Assembly: GCF_947500065.1 (NCBI RefSeq)
Contig: NZ_CANMQT010000001.1
Coordinates: 868,001-932,000 of the forward strand
DNA: 64,000 nt
Reading direction: 5' to 3'
Source: an uncultured Aquimarina sp.
GTDB taxonomy: Bacteria; Bacteroidota; Bacteroidia; Flavobacteriales; Flavobacteriaceae
Below the pieces are notes generated by a model, which searched no databases, had not been told where the DNA came from, and was given only the letters and a program-made list of their open reading frames with translations. Positions 1 through 9,466 of the stretch are shown piece after piece (the stretch's first letter is position 1; every line of letters starts with the position of its first letter). The position numbers and the translations under genes are program-made.

Positions 1-272
1 TCCTTTTCCACTTCCAAACTTTCCAAAAAATCACTAGCTACTTTAGGACCTACGGTTTCGTCTCCATTATGAAATTTAGAATCAGCAATGTCATGAAGTA
101 ATGCTCCAAGAGAAACAATAAAATGATCTACATTTTCATCTTTTGCTATGAGCTTAGCATTATTATATACTCTTTCAATATGAAACCAATCATGTCCTCC
201 TTCAGCGCCCTTTAACGTATTTTTTACGAAGTCTATAGTTTTATTTATAACTTGATCTTCTGTCATACGCAT
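1..272 (-). CDS. HD-domain phosphohydrolase, 3' part outside window
   Basis: This reading frame runs off the left edge, so only about the first 90 residues are seen. They carry an HD-superfamily pattern: HDWFHIERV near residue 25 and LLHDIAD near residue 55, which supply the metal-binding histidines and aspartate. The family contains small metal-dependent phosphohydrolases acting on nucleotides or other phosphate esters; the substrate cannot be told. Two in-frame ATG codons (at 272 and 266) are possible starts. The gene begins 7 bp after the stop of the desaturase gene, so it is probably the third gene of a plsC-desaturase-HD transcription unit. The ORF track omits it because it is open-ended. 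Confidence 0.8.
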   Translation of the reverse strand, partial: MRMTEDQVINKTIDFVKNTLKGAEGGHDWFHIERVYNNAKLIAKDENVDHFIVSLGALLHDIADSKFHNGDETVGPKVASDFLESLEVEK

Positions 273-279
273 TGACTAT

Positions 280-1281
280 CTATTTAATTAGAGCAGGTTG
301 TACCCATTTGAATTCAAAAACCTCTTCTGGAATTACCAACCGCTCACTAATACGTTGCATCCTCGCTGGTAATCTCATTACAAAATCACGTGCTTTTTCA
401 GCTTCATCAGTAAGATCTACAAGTTTATCTATTTCCCACTTATCAATCAGACGCTGCATAATATCTATATAATCCTGCGCAGTATATACTCCTAATCGCT
501 GTGCCGCATTAGAAAATTCTTCGAAAGCACTACCAATAGTATTTCCAGATTCTCTTAGAAAGACTGCTGGCATCACTATTTTATGTTTCATCATATCACT
601 AAAGGCTACCATCATCTGACTTGGATCGACCTCGAAAATATTTTTCACAAACTCACTATATGCATTGAAATGACGCATTTCATCACCAGCTATAATTTTA
701 CACATTTTGGCAAGTGATTTATTCGAATATCCTTTAGCTAACTTCGCAACTCTACTATGAGAAATATTAGTTGCTAATTCCTGAAAACTAGTATATATGA
801 AATTCTTATAAGGATCACGATCTGTTCCAATATCAAAACCGTCATTAATCAGATGCTGCGTAGTACGTTCTACTTCAATCATATTTACTCTTCCTGATAA
901 ATACAAGTACTTATTTAAAGTATCTCCATGTCGGTTTTCTTCACTAGTCCAATAACGAACCCATCTAGACCAGCCATTTCCTCCTTCACCTTCGTGTTGA
1001 TTTACTCCCTCAACATCCATTAACCAAGATTCATAGGTTGGTAGTGCTTCTTCTGTAATAGTATCTCCAACTAGAACCACCCAGAAGTCATATGGAAGCT
1101 CCTTAGCTAATTCCCTCAATTCTTTAACCTCATCAAAGAAAGTATCATCATTCTGTGAATCAGGTAAAAAGTCAGTGGGTTGCCATACTTTATCAATTGG
1201 AATCAGAAATCTATCAATATAAGATTCAATTTTCTTTTCCAGTAATTGCATTACCTCTAATCTAATATTATCTATAGCCAT
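280..1281 (-). CDS. acyl-ACP desaturase (fatty acid desaturase type 2)
   Basis: The 333-residue product matches the soluble acyl-[acyl-carrier-protein] desaturase family in length and motifs. EENRHGD near residue 113 and DEMRH near residue 200 are the two ExxH-type motifs of the ferritin-like di-iron centre that introduces a double bond into an ACP-bound acyl chain. No membrane segment is seen, so it should be cytosolic and need reduced ferredoxin. It follows plsC by 11 bp on the same strand. Coupling of a desaturase and a lysophosphatidate acyltransferase suggests a role in membrane phospholipid unsaturation. Confidence 0.93.
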   Translation of the reverse strand: MAIDNIRLEVMQLLEKKIESYIDRFLIPIDKVWQPTDFLPDSQNDDTFFDEVKELRELAKELPYDFWVVLVGDTITEEALPTYESWLMDVEGVNQHEGEGGNGWSRWVRYWTSEENRHGDTLNKYLYLSGRVNMIEVERTTQHLINDGFDIGTDRDPYKNFIYTSFQELATNISHSRVAKLAKGYSNKSLAKMCKIIAGDEMRHFNAYSEFVKNIFEVDPSQMMVAFSDMMKHKIVMPAVFLRESGNTIGSAFEEFSNAAQRLGVYTAQDYIDIMQRLIDKWEIDKLVDLTDEAEKARDFVMRLPARMQRISERLVIPEEVFEFKWVQPALIK

Positions 1282-1292
1282 GACTATTTAGT

Positions 1293-2051
1293 TTACGTTT
1301 TAATAGTAGAGATCACTCTCTTTTCTGTAATATCTAGTAATTCTTCTGTTTCTATACCGTTTCTTTCTATAGGTTCTTGCACTTCCAAAGTAAGATGTAT
1401 TCCTACTCCCATTGGGAAATTTCCAAATCGCACCAATTTCCAACTATTATTTATAGTAACCGGAACCACTAAAGCTTCTGGAGCATTTTTAAGCAATATT
1501 TTAAGTCCTGTAGGTGCAAATTGCTTTGGTTTTCCATCTCTACTTCTTGTGCCTTCAGGATAAATTACTGCCGAAAACTTATTTTTAGCAATGAATTTTC
1601 CAAATTTAGAAATTTCAGGTATAGATTGTTTTGCATTCTTTCGATCAATTAATGCATGTCCTCCATTTCGTAAATTAAAAGATATACTTGGAATTCCCTT
1701 GCCTAATTCAATTTTTGAAATGAATTTTGGTTTATGAGTATGCAAATACCAAGATATAAGCGGGACATCAAACATACTTTGATGATTAGATACAATAATC
1801 AATGAACGATCTTTGGGTAACGTATAATTATTTTTAAAACTTATGGTTACTCCTAAAACATGCAAACAACGTAATAAACAAAGGTTCATAAGGTTAATCA
1901 TACCTCTATGTCCTTTTGCTCCTCCTAATTTGACTCCTAGCCACTGTAATGGATGAAAAATCAACAGTGTTAGCCCAAAAAATAAATAGAAAACTATCGA
2001 AAGCGGATATGAAATTATCCTTTTTAAAGCCCCCATACCTTCTCTTAGCAA
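1293..2051 (-). CDS. plsC: 1-acyl-sn-glycerol-3-phosphate acyltransferase
   Basis: This 252-residue protein carries the PlsC signatures NHQSMFDVP (the NHxxxxD catalytic motif, near residue 90) and YPEGTRSR (near residue 165). An N-terminal hydrophobic stretch, IVFYLFFGLTLLIF, would anchor it in the inner membrane, where it acylates lysophosphatidic acid to phosphatidic acid. An alternative start lies five codons in (MGALKR). It is probably the first gene of an operon with the desaturase and HD protein downstream. Confidence 0.92.
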   Translation of the reverse strand: MLREGMGALKRIISYPLSIVFYLFFGLTLLIFHPLQWLGVKLGGAKGHRGMINLMNLCLLRCLHVLGVTISFKNNYTLPKDRSLIIVSNHQSMFDVPLISWYLHTHKPKFISKIELGKGIPSISFNLRNGGHALIDRKNAKQSIPEISKFGKFIAKNKFSAVIYPEGTRSRDGKPKQFAPTGLKILLKNAPEALVVPVTINNSWKLVRFGNFPMGVGIHLTLEVQEPIERNGIETEELLDITEKRVISTIKT

Positions 2052-2186
2052 TTAATAATTTTTTACTTGTGTTATTGTTGTGCAAGGTCTGATATTATTT
2101 TTAGTTAGCCAATTGTTTAGCCTATAAAATTACAACACCTAAGACATTAGGGAACAAATCTTAACACACAAATTAAACTAAAACAA

Positions 2187-2212
2187 AAACCGTCTGCGAT
2201 TGCAGACGGTTT
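2187..2212 (-). terminator. intrinsic terminator after brxB
   Basis: An 11-bp perfect inverted repeat (AAACCGTCTGC / GCAGACGGTTT) with a 4-nt loop is followed, on the minus strand, by a T-rich tract. It lies 30 bp after the brxB stop. Confidence 0.85.
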
Positions 2213-2242
2213 TAAATATATCATAAACGGGTAAGCTAATTC

Positions 2243-2653
2243 CTAACAATGCTCATTATAAGCATCCTTAAGATTTTCTGCTATCATATCTGCTGGTCTC
2301 CCTTCAATATGATGACGCTCTAGCATATGTACTAATTCTCCGTTCTTAAATAAAGCCATTGATGGAGAGGAAGGAGGAAATGGCACCATAAATCCACGTG
2401 CTTTATCCGTTGCTTCACGATCTACTCCTGCAAAAACTGTTACTAAGTTATCTGGTTTTTTATCATTTGCCAAAGAAGCTTTTGCTCCTGGTCTTGCGTT
2501 AGCCGCTGCACAACCACAAACTGAATTTACAACTACCAAAGTAGTTCCTTCTTTTTCTATAGCTGCTTCTACATCTGCTGCTGTTTGTAATTCATCAAAA
2601 CCTATATTTGTTAGGTCCTCACGCATTGGCTTTACTAAATCTGCTGGATACAT
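2243..2653 (-). CDS. brxB: bacilliredoxin BrxB (YphP/YqiW family)
   Basis: The 136-residue length and the motif SVCGCAAANARPG around residue 45 match the BrxA/BrxB family (formerly DUF1094), thioredoxin-fold proteins with a CGC redox site. In Bacillus they remove bacillithiol from mixed disulfides on proteins. Many Bacteroidota make bacillithiol, so a de-bacillithiolation role is reasonable but inferred. A further Cys is the last residue (NEHC). The gene stands alone between a promoter-like box and a terminator. Confidence 0.92.
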   Translation of the reverse strand: MYPADLVKPMREDLTNIGFDELQTAADVEAAIEKEGTTLVVVNSVCGCAAANARPGAKASLANDKKPDNLVTVFAGVDREATDKARGFMVPFPPSSPSMALFKNGELVHMLERHHIEGRPADMIAENLKDAYNEHC

Positions 2654-2687
2654 ATTTCTTAACTATTTTTTATTTAAAACTTTCGTA

Positions 2688-2695
2688 CAAAGATA
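2688..2695 (-). promoter_or_regulatory. -7 promoter element of brxB (TATCTTTG)
   Basis: TATCTTTG on the minus strand fits the Bacteroidota -7 consensus TAnnTTTG exactly and lies about 35 bp upstream of the brxB start. No convincing -33 element was identified. Confidence 0.6.
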
Positions 2696-2863
2696 CAAAT
2701 AATGTACCATATTCATATGACTGCCAAGTAGTCGTAAAAGATCTTCATTACTATCTAAGAAATTAATTTTCGGTAACGAAATTCATAATTGTGTTACTAA
2801 TAAAATATACTCAGAATCGTGTAAATAATTCAATTATCTTTACACCCTCAAAATTGACTATGA

Positions 2864-3598
2864 ATGATTAAATGGATTGCCGCTTTATTAGGAGGTGTAT
2901 TTTTCAGATTCCCCGGTGCAATATTAGGTTTTATACTTGGCAGCTTATTAGATGCCACTAGAACCAAAGGAAGTGGTGGGTTTACGCAAGTATTCACTCA
3001 AGAAAAACAAGTAAGCCCTGGAGATTTTGAATTAAATTTACTCTCCCTTTCTTCCATCGTAATAAAGGCAGATGGTAGTGTTAACCAAACCGAATTAGAT
3101 TATGTTCGTCAGTATTTTGTAAGCGCTTACGGAAAAGAACGTGCCAACGCCACTTTTAGAACGTTTAATGAGATTATTAAAAATAGAGAAATCTCTTCTC
3201 AACGTATTTGTATGTTTCTTACACAACGCACTCGATATGCGGCTCGGCTACAGATTCTTCATTTTTTGTTTGGAATAGCTAATGCAGATGGAAATGTAAG
3301 TGAAGCTGAAGCCTTAGAAATTCAAAAAATGGCTGGATTTATGCGTGTTAATTTTAGTGATTTTGAAAGCATCAAAGCAATGTTCTTCAAAACTGGAGAT
3401 CATTCTTATAAAATCCTTGAAATAGAAAAAACTGCAACAGATGCCGAAGTTAAAAAGGCATACCGAACTATGGTCAAAAAGTATCATCCGGATAAAGTAC
3501 AGCATATGGATCCAGTACATATTAAAGGAGCTGAAGAGAAGTTTAAGGAAGTACAAAAAGCATACGAGCAAATCCAAAAAGAACGTGGAATAGCATAG
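2864..3598 (+). CDS. DjlA-like co-chaperone: TerB-like plus J domain
   Basis: The 244-residue protein begins with a Gly-rich hydrophobic segment ([20 protein letters not shown]) like the membrane anchor of DjlA. A TerB-like helical domain follows (residues about 60-160, with acidic pairs such as ADGSVNQTE and [10 protein letters not shown]). The C-terminal J domain (about 175-240) contains the essential HPD motif in KKYHPDKV. J domains stimulate the ATPase of DnaK, so this is probably a membrane-tethered co-chaperone. TATCTTTA about 25 bp upstream resembles a Bacteroidota -7 box. Confidence 0.88.
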   Translation: MIKWIAALLGGVFFRFPGAILGFILGSLLDATRTKGSGGFTQVFTQEKQVSPGDFELNLLSLSSIVIKADGSVNQTELDYVRQYFVSAYGKERANATFRTFNEIIKNREISSQRICMFLTQRTRYAARLQILHFLFGIANADGNVSEAEALEIQKMAGFMRVNFSDFESIKAMFFKTGDHSYKILEIEKTATDAEVKKAYRTMVKKYHPDKVQHMDPVHIKGAEEKFKEVQKAYEQIQKERGIA

Positions 3599-3655
3599 AT
3601 AGTAGCCCATGTAAAAATAAAATCGTTATTTGTAGGTCCTTTGGTTTAATAATTG

Positions 3656-4714
3656 ATGCTTAAACAATACATGAATAAGCTAATACTATTTATTTTAATT
3701 GGCCTATTATCCTTTTACCAATCCAATGGTCAAGATTTTGACAGCATAAACGCTATCGTGCATCTGTATCCCAAAAACTTTAAGACTACAAAAAAACTTG
3801 CAGATCAAATTTCGAAGGATTTTGATTCTGAATTAGATAAAGCCAAAGCGTTATATTCCTGGATAACAAAAAACATATCCTACGATTATAAAGAATCCGG
3901 AAAATACTATACTGATTATGCTAATTCTTATAAATCAGTAAGACATAATCCTTTCCCTAGTTTTCGTTCTACTAATTATATGGATTATGACAAAACAAAA
4001 TCAGGATCCAAAAAACATTTAAAAACTGAGAAAAAATACAGGGAAAAAATTTCCAAACGAGTTATCTCAAATGGAGTTGCTGTTTGTGAAGGATACACGC
4101 AACTATTTAAGGAAGTATGTGATCATCTTAAAATAACTTGCTTTTATGTCTTAGGGAAAGCTAAAAATCAAATTAATCATATCGGAAAAGAATATCGAAT
4201 TGATCACGCCTGGAATATTATTGAAATTGATTTCAAAAAATATTTAATCGATGCTACTTGGGGAAGCACCGGTTATTATGATATTGACACTAAAGAATTC
4301 ATTGACGAACCTAATTATTTTTATTTCGGAACATCTCCTAAAGCATTTATAAAAGAGCACTATCCAGATTTTTATGAAAATAGTTTGCTACAAGAACAAA
4401 TTAGTAAAAAAGCTTTTACTGATGCTCCACTATTCTATAATCATAAAAAATCTCAGGATTTTATTTTAATAACTCCTTCGGATGGAGTTATTAAGAAAGA
4501 AGATAATGCCATTCAGGAATTTGTTATATCATATGATCAACAGGTGTATTCTATTATATATTTGATAAATAACAAACAATACAGCTATCAAGGAAAAATA
4601 ACCTATGACGATGGAAAAGTTGGATTTAAAATTGACTTAACTGACATTCCCAATGCCAAAGAACTTATTCTGATTATAAATGAAATCCCAATGGTGGGTT
4701 TTAAAATCAAATAG
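3656..4714 (+). CDS. secreted transglutaminase-like domain protein
   Basis: A signal peptide (LILFILIGLLSFYQSNGQ) is followed by a transglutaminase-like core. The presumed catalytic triad is Cys in VAVCEGYTQLF (near residue 150), His in DHAWNIIEI (near 190) and Asp in LIDATWG (near 203). Such proteins in Bacteroidota are thought to be periplasmic or surface cysteine hydrolases or amidases; the substrate is unknown. The last 100 residues look like an all-beta appendage. The track starts at a TTG at 3653, but the adjacent ATG at 3656 is preferred, and MNKL at residue 6 would also keep the signal peptide. Confidence 0.82.
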   Translation: MLKQYMNKLILFILIGLLSFYQSNGQDFDSINAIVHLYPKNFKTTKKLADQISKDFDSELDKAKALYSWITKNISYDYKESGKYYTDYANSYKSVRHNPFPSFRSTNYMDYDKTKSGSKKHLKTEKKYREKISKRVISNGVAVCEGYTQLFKEVCDHLKITCFYVLGKAKNQINHIGKEYRIDHAWNIIEIDFKKYLIDATWGSTGYYDIDTKEFIDEPNYFYFGTSPKAFIKEHYPDFYENSLLQEQISKKAFTDAPLFYNHKKSQDFILITPSDGVIKKEDNAIQEFVISYDQQVYSIIYLINNKQYSYQGKITYDDGKVGFKIDLTDIPNAKELILIINEIPMVGFKIK

Positions 4715-4765
4715 TGAAGATTCTATTAAAACAATCATTGTCTTTGTCATTTTTTTAGAGATTTA

Positions 4766-4993
4766 TTATAACCAGAAATCTACATAATCTTTAGGCATAT
4801 CCATATCCGGAAGCTCTGAGTCTGGATCTAATCCAATGATGGTTCCAGTAATACTTATAAGTTCTTTAAAAACCCTATGATATTCACGTATAGATGCTCT
4901 ATGTTCTTCTGTTCCATCAGGCGCTGCTCGATATCTTTCTGCACAATATCCCAATTGAATTTGTAAGTCATCAATAATCTCCTGTCTCGACAT
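4766..4993 (-). CDS. small conserved-looking protein, unknown function
   Basis: This frame encodes about 75 acidic residues beginning MSRQEIIDDLQ. It has no signal peptide or membrane segment and ends with Asp-rich and Pro-rich stretches (DMDMPKDYVDFWL). It fills an otherwise empty interval and its composition is protein-like, so I accept it as real. The start is placed at the second Met of the track ORF (4993) rather than at 5002. I recognise no family. It may share the transcript of the large ankyrin gene upstream. Confidence 0.55.
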   Translation of the reverse strand: MSRQEIIDDLQIQLGYCAERYRAAPDGTEEHRASIREYHRVFKELISITGTIIGLDPDSELPDMDMPKDYVDFWL

Positions 4994-5119
4994 AAAATAC
5001 AATTTAGTTACTTATCAATTAATCATTGTTTTTTAGACATGCCTTCTGATTGTTCTTCCGCTGCACCATTATATTTGTGTCTTTATAGGGAGAAGTACTT
5101 AGATAATAACCATCCAGTT

Positions 5120-8100
5120 TTATTGAATTATGTTGTCACCTTCCCAAGTAATCTCATCATTCGGATCATTGTCTACAATATATTTACCAACACTTCTATG
5201 AAATAGTATGGTTGGTAAATGCTCTTGCAAACGAAATAATAGTGCTCCGTCTGCTTTCTCTGCATCTATGGCGAGTTCACAACGGTTCCAATATTTTGGA
5301 CCATTTTCACGAAAAATAGATTTAGGAAAAGCGCCACAAGCAATTATATCTAAAAGGTTTACCGCAAAATAACCCTCCCATTCAGTTTCGTCTTTTTTAC
5401 TTTTAATAATCACAGGATAGGTTTGCATTGATTCCACACCAGCTCCTTTAAGCAACTCAATAAACCTTCCAGACATTACAGGGATTTTACCCTTATTAAA
5501 ATCAAGTATCGTATCCCCGGTTTTTGCATTGGTAGTAAAAACCATTGGAGTATCTACCGGCACTGTAATTTTAGTCCCCGACAAGAAATCTAATTCACTT
5601 GATATATCTTTAGGAGCATTCACCTTTATTTCTGAATCTAAGGAAGTATCTTCTTTCAATATAAAATACATGCTTTTATCTTCGAGATGCATTTTTTTTA
5701 ATTTCTTGAAATACATAGTCAACGCTTGTGCCTTAGAGGAATATAACCGTTCTTGAATTATTCCTTCTTCGCCAATTGTGCCTGTTTCATAAGTGAATTC
5801 ATGCTCGTCATCTTCAAAAGAAAATGTTCCTGTATTATAAAAGGCTTTTACGCTTAGTTTTTTAAAGGTGTTCGTCTCAGCATTCTCCGTATATTCTTCT
5901 AATTCTATGGTACTCTTATGGTCTTGATCTACTATAAACAGAAATAATTCATCTGTATGATACGCAGCAAAATCACTTTCGTTAAGGAAATCATCTTTGG
6001 TATATTTTCGTTCTAATGCATTTATGACAAATGGTAACATTTCATGAATATCATTTGCCAAGGCATACATACAAGCGATATTAAAATTCATGACCCCTTT
6101 TTCATGTCTGGATTCATCGATTTTACCAAAATAAGGACACAAGACTTCAATACCTTCCTTTAATTGATTACTGGCACAATAAGCCACAATAAGATTCGCT
6201 ATAATATTATCTGATAATGCTCTTTCGGGATTAAAATTTGCCTTATGCTCTAGGAAAATATCAATAGTTTGCTGAGCCTTTCCTAGTCTAATCAGGCTCA
6301 TAAAAAGAATATTTAAGGACTTATTATTAACTTCTAATAATAATGTACGCTCTGCATAATTAGCGGCTTTTGTATAATCTCTTCTAGAGAGATAATATGC
6401 CTGCGCCAAATTTAGATTAATCGTAAACTCATCAGAATATTCTGAAACAATCTCTTCCTCCATTTCCAGAAGCTGATCCCATTCCTGTTGAGAGGCGCAT
6501 CTCATAAATTTAATTTTAAGAAGCTCTTTTTCGGGAGCTGTTGCCTGAGCCTCGGTCAATACATTAATCAATTCATCATTACCAGTTTGATGCGCAAGCA
6601 TCAGAGGGTTTTTGCCATTCTCTGGCATCCCATTAACATCTGCCAAAGCATTTATAAGTAGTTTTGTGATCTCAATAGCTTCATTTTTTATTGAATGATG
6701 AAGTGGTCCTATTCCATTTTCCCTTCCTTCTATGGTAGCGCCAAGGTTAGGATTGGCTTTATGTTCTAAAAGTAATTTTACAAGATCAATATACTTTTGA
6801 TTCTCGCCCTTTGCATAAGAACATACTCTTCTAAGAATAGTTTCCCCTGCAGAATCTCTATGATTTACATCTACTCCTTTTTTTAATAATGCTTCTAAAA
6901 GTATTTTGTTTTCAGATACAAAAAACAATAGATTTTTATTTGATTCTTTGTTTGTATAATTAACATCTATTATATCAGATTCGATACTTTCAAGTAATAA
7001 ATCGGTATGTTCTTTTGGGTTCTGAAACAAGGCTTCTATGTTAAATTTGATTCCTTTGCTTTTAAATAATTTGATAATGGATAGATCTTTCTTTTCTAAG
7101 GTGTCTTCAAGTGCCTTTTCTATAAGGCGATCATCAAATTTTGCTCCTTGATTCAGCAGCTTTTTGATCTTTAAAGAATTAAGCTCTTCGATTGCTTTTA
7201 GTAATGCCTCTCTTTTCTGTTTATTTTCTTTTATATTCTCAACACCTTGAATTACATTGGTTGGAGCGGATTCTAATATTGCTTCTAATATACTATCGAA
7301 ATAGTCCTCTTCTACATATCCTTCTTCTTCATATTCTATTTTATAAGCTTCCAGAACATCTAATAACTTTTGCTGAAGATTATTATCATTAGAATTATTG
7401 ATTGCAGCCACAAAAAGATCATCCATGCAATCTCCTCCATCACTATTGAGCATATCACCAGAAGCTTGTTCTAATAATTTCAGTAATGCTTCTGACTCAA
7501 ATTCTGGAAAGTAAGTATCAATTAATTCATCCTGATTAGTACTACTCCAAGATCGATGACCCGAATCGTAATATTCACAAGCTTCATAAAACTGATCTAC
7601 TATGGCAAGTTGTGCCTCTAGATCTTTTCTTTTAATGATTTCTTCTACTACAAAAGCTGTAGCTTTAAAATTAAAGTATATGTTCTGCAATGTCATCTGA
7701 AAGACATATACCAATGACGAAGATGAAAGTTTATTTATATGTTTCTGAATATATTCGTCCAATATGGGAGTCGCACCCAATTCTTCATCTTTCATCGGTA
7801 CCCCTAGAAATTGAACAAAAGGATGTTTATCTCCACTGTAATAAACATCTACGAGTGTCTTTAAGATAAGAAGTCTATTCTCAAACTCCTTTACATCTTC
7901 TGTTTTTAATTGTTCCAAGGCTATAGAAAAAACAGAAAATTCATCTGGTTGTTTATCTTCTTCATAGCCTTGCTCTAATGTAGCAAGAATAAGATTATCT
8001 GCTTCTTTCTGCGATGTTTCGATATCATCGAAATGCTTTATCTCAATTGTTGCTGTTTGTACCGATTCTCCATTTATGATAATACAAGTAGTCTTTTTTG

Positions 8101-8167
8101 TCGTGATAAGACAAAATTGGGTATTGTTATTTTTTTTAAGAACAAGGTATTTTTCTAAAAGATTCAT
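5120..8167 (-). CDS. large WGR-like / ankyrin / TPR protein with Imm11-like C-terminus
   Basis: The protein has about 1015 residues. The N-terminal 70 residues resemble a WGR domain in pattern (SLNG-type strands, then ETSQKEADNLILATLEQGYEED) but lack the WGR triplet. A helical region follows, then ankyrin repeats (about 330-560, for example GIGPLHHSIKNEAIEITKLL and KNPLMLAHQTGNDELI), then TPR-like helices (LNLAQAYYLSRRDYTKAANY). The last 190 residues resemble the Imm11/DUF1629 immunity family (EGYFAVNLLDIIACG, then ALLFRLQEHLPTILFH). There is no signal peptide, so it should be cytoplasmic. The start at 8167 is chosen because a TACTTTTG promoter box at 8217-8224 leaves no leader for the upstream ATG at 8206. 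A toxin-protection or scaffold role is inference. Confidence 0.72.
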   Translation of the reverse strand: MNLLEKYLVLKKNNNTQFCLITTKKTTCIIINGESVQTATIEIKHFDDIETSQKEADNLILATLEQGYEEDKQPDEFSVFSIALEQLKTEDVKEFENRLLILKTLVDVYYSGDKHPFVQFLGVPMKDEELGATPILDEYIQKHINKLSSSSLVYVFQMTLQNIYFNFKATAFVVEEIIKRKDLEAQLAIVDQFYEACEYYDSGHRSWSSTNQDELIDTYFPEFESEALLKLLEQASGDMLNSDGGDCMDDLFVAAINNSNDNNLQQKLLDVLEAYKIEYEEEGYVEEDYFDSILEAILESAPTNVIQGVENIKENKQKREALLKAIEELNSLKIKKLLNQGAKFDDRLIEKALEDTLEKKDLSIIKLFKSKGIKFNIEALFQNPKEHTDLLLESIESDIIDVNYTNKESNKNLLFFVSENKILLEALLKKGVDVNHRDSAGETILRRVCSYAKGENQKYIDLVKLLLEHKANPNLGATIEGRENGIGPLHHSIKNEAIEITKLLINALADVNGMPENGKNPLMLAHQTGNDELINVLTEAQATAPEKELLKIKFMRCASQQEWDQLLEMEEEIVSEYSDEFTINLNLAQAYYLSRRDYTKAANYAERTLLLEVNNKSLNILFMSLIRLGKAQQTIDIFLEHKANFNPERALSDNIIANLIVAYCASNQLKEGIEVLCPYFGKIDESRHEKGVMNFNIACMYALANDIHEMLPFVINALERKYTKDDFLNESDFAAYHTDELFLFIVDQDHKSTIELEEYTENAETNTFKKLSVKAFYNTGTFSFEDDEHEFTYETGTIGEEGIIQERLYSSKAQALTMYFKKLKKMHLEDKSMYFILKEDTSLDSEIKVNAPKDISSELDFLSGTKITVPVDTPMVFTTNAKTGDTILDFNKGKIPVMSGRFIELLKGAGVESMQTYPVIIKSKKDETEWEGYFAVNLLDIIACGAFPKSIFRENGPKYWNRCELAIDAEKADGALLFRLQEHLPTILFHRSVGKYIVDNDPNDEITWEGDNIIQ

Positions 8168-8216
8168 TGATGTTTGTATTTTTATGAATGTCTCATGGAA
8201 TAACATATCGACACCT

Positions 8217-8224
8217 CAAAAGTA
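8217..8224 (-). promoter_or_regulatory. -7 promoter element of the ankyrin gene (TACTTTTG)
   Basis: TACTTTTG on the minus strand fits TAnnTTTG exactly. Transcription would begin near 8210, which favours translation from the ATG at 8167 rather than from 8206. Confidence 0.55.
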
Positions 8225-8323
8225 TTTTTTTATCCCTAAACTTTATTCACTGAAAACCGTGATAATTCAAATCTTAGAGTCTGTGAAGTAACAAAACCAG
8301 ATAAATTCAATAAACCTTTCATT

Positions 8324-9466
8324 CTATTTTAAAACACGTTCCCAAATCATCTTTAAGAATTTTTTTATGGGCATGGTCGACATAATCCTAACATCTTCAA
8401 TGAAAGATGTTTCTTCATCTAAAAACCTAAGAATTTTGATAGTTTTATTTCTCCTGAATAATCTTGAAAACAATGCAGCTCCATGTTGATTTTCTTTGGA
8501 CAAAAGATCTAGAAGTAGCAGATCATAATACCAAAATTTGTTTCGCTTTTCGAATTTTGATAGGTCATTATTTTTCTTAAGAAACTTAACAAGCTTTCCT
8601 ACCCTTTTGTCCGAATTATGAAATGTAAAACCAGTACTTGGTTTTGTCCATCCACCAGCAGTTCCTATATGAAGTATATTCTTAGAATTTTGCTTTCTGA
8701 ACTCATAACAGGTCATTGGGATACAACCTTTTTCTTTTTCCGTAATTTGGTACTCTTTGATTCCTTTAGAATCTAAATATGCTTTAATTCCCTTTTCATA
8801 TTCTGATTTAGAAAGAAGATCTTTAGAGAATAATGTATACTCAAACAAGGCTTCAGTTTCTGAAGTTGGTAAAAGATACATAAAGCGTGTATTCCCCAAC
8901 TGATCAACTGTGAAATCCATAAAAGTGGCAGTTTCCTTTTCAAAAATCGGCGTTTCACTTTTTATGAACCAACCAATAAAATGTTGATTTAACAGTGGAT
9001 ACTTTTGCTGGGTTTTAAACTCCTTTGACAACAATACACTATTAAAAATTTTATCTCCAAGATATATTCTTTGATCTGTTTCTACTTCTACAATATCGCC
9101 TTCATCAACAAAGCCAATTAGATTTTCTTGTACGATAGTGATATTTGATTTTTCTTGTAAACGAGCAAAAATAAACTCATAAAAATCTTTACTTCGAATC
9201 AGTTTGTATTGATATGGAGAAATATCTATAGTGTCAGAAAAGCTCTGACTACCAAAAAAAATATGATTCCATTTTTTAGAAACTACAGTGTCCCAAACTC
9301 CCTTTCCTTCTTCCCAAAAACACCAGGTACGATCGTTTTTGTTTTTTATTTCTTTATCAATTAAGAGTATCTGTTTCTTATCAAAAAAAGGATCTATCAC
9401 CATATGATATGCCAACATCAAACCTGATGCTCCTGTACCTGTAATGATATAATCATATTTCTGCAT
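8324..9466 (-). CDS. crtY: lycopene cyclase
   Basis: The 380-residue product opens with a Rossmann FAD/NAD site (YIITGTGASGLMLAYHM) and has the lycopene cyclase family features DRTWCFWEEG near residue 45 and IGTAGGWTKPSTGFTF near residue 270. It converts linear psi ends of lycopene to beta rings. The start codon abuts the stop of cruF, showing tight operon coupling. In this context it would give gamma-carotene or beta-carotene, one end of which is then hydroxylated by CruF. Confidence 0.92.
   Translation of the reverse strand: MQKYDYIITGTGASGLMLAYHMVIDPFFDKKQILLIDKEIKNKNDRTWCFWEEGKGVWDTVVSKKWNHIFFGSQSFSDTIDISPYQYKLIRSKDFYEFIFARLQEKSNITIVQENLIGFVDEGDIVEVETDQRIYLGDKIFNSVLLSKEFKTQQKYPLLNQHFIGWFIKSETPIFEKETATFMDFTVDQLGNTRFMYLLPTSETEALFEYTLFSKDLLSKSEYEKGIKAYLDSKGIKEYQITEKEKGCIPMTCYEFRKQNSKNILHIGTAGGWTKPSTGFTFHNSDKRVGKLVKFLKKNNDLSKFEKRNKFWYYDLLLLDLLSKENQHGAALFSRLFRRNKTIKILRFLDEETSFIEDVRIMSTMPIKKFLKMIWERVLK

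Noticed and set aside
2760-2790. TTTTCGGTAACGAAAT, resembling the complement of the leader hairpin loop
   Set aside because: It lacks the paired stem, the 12-nt loop length and the AGAGTA element, and no small peptide gene follows.
5003-5119. Short coding-like minus-strand stretch after the ankyrin gene (reads LDGYYLSTSPYKDTN)
   Set aside because: No start codon lies in a plausible position, and the stretch is open for fewer than 40 codons. Coding remnants cannot be excluded, but I cannot support a gene.
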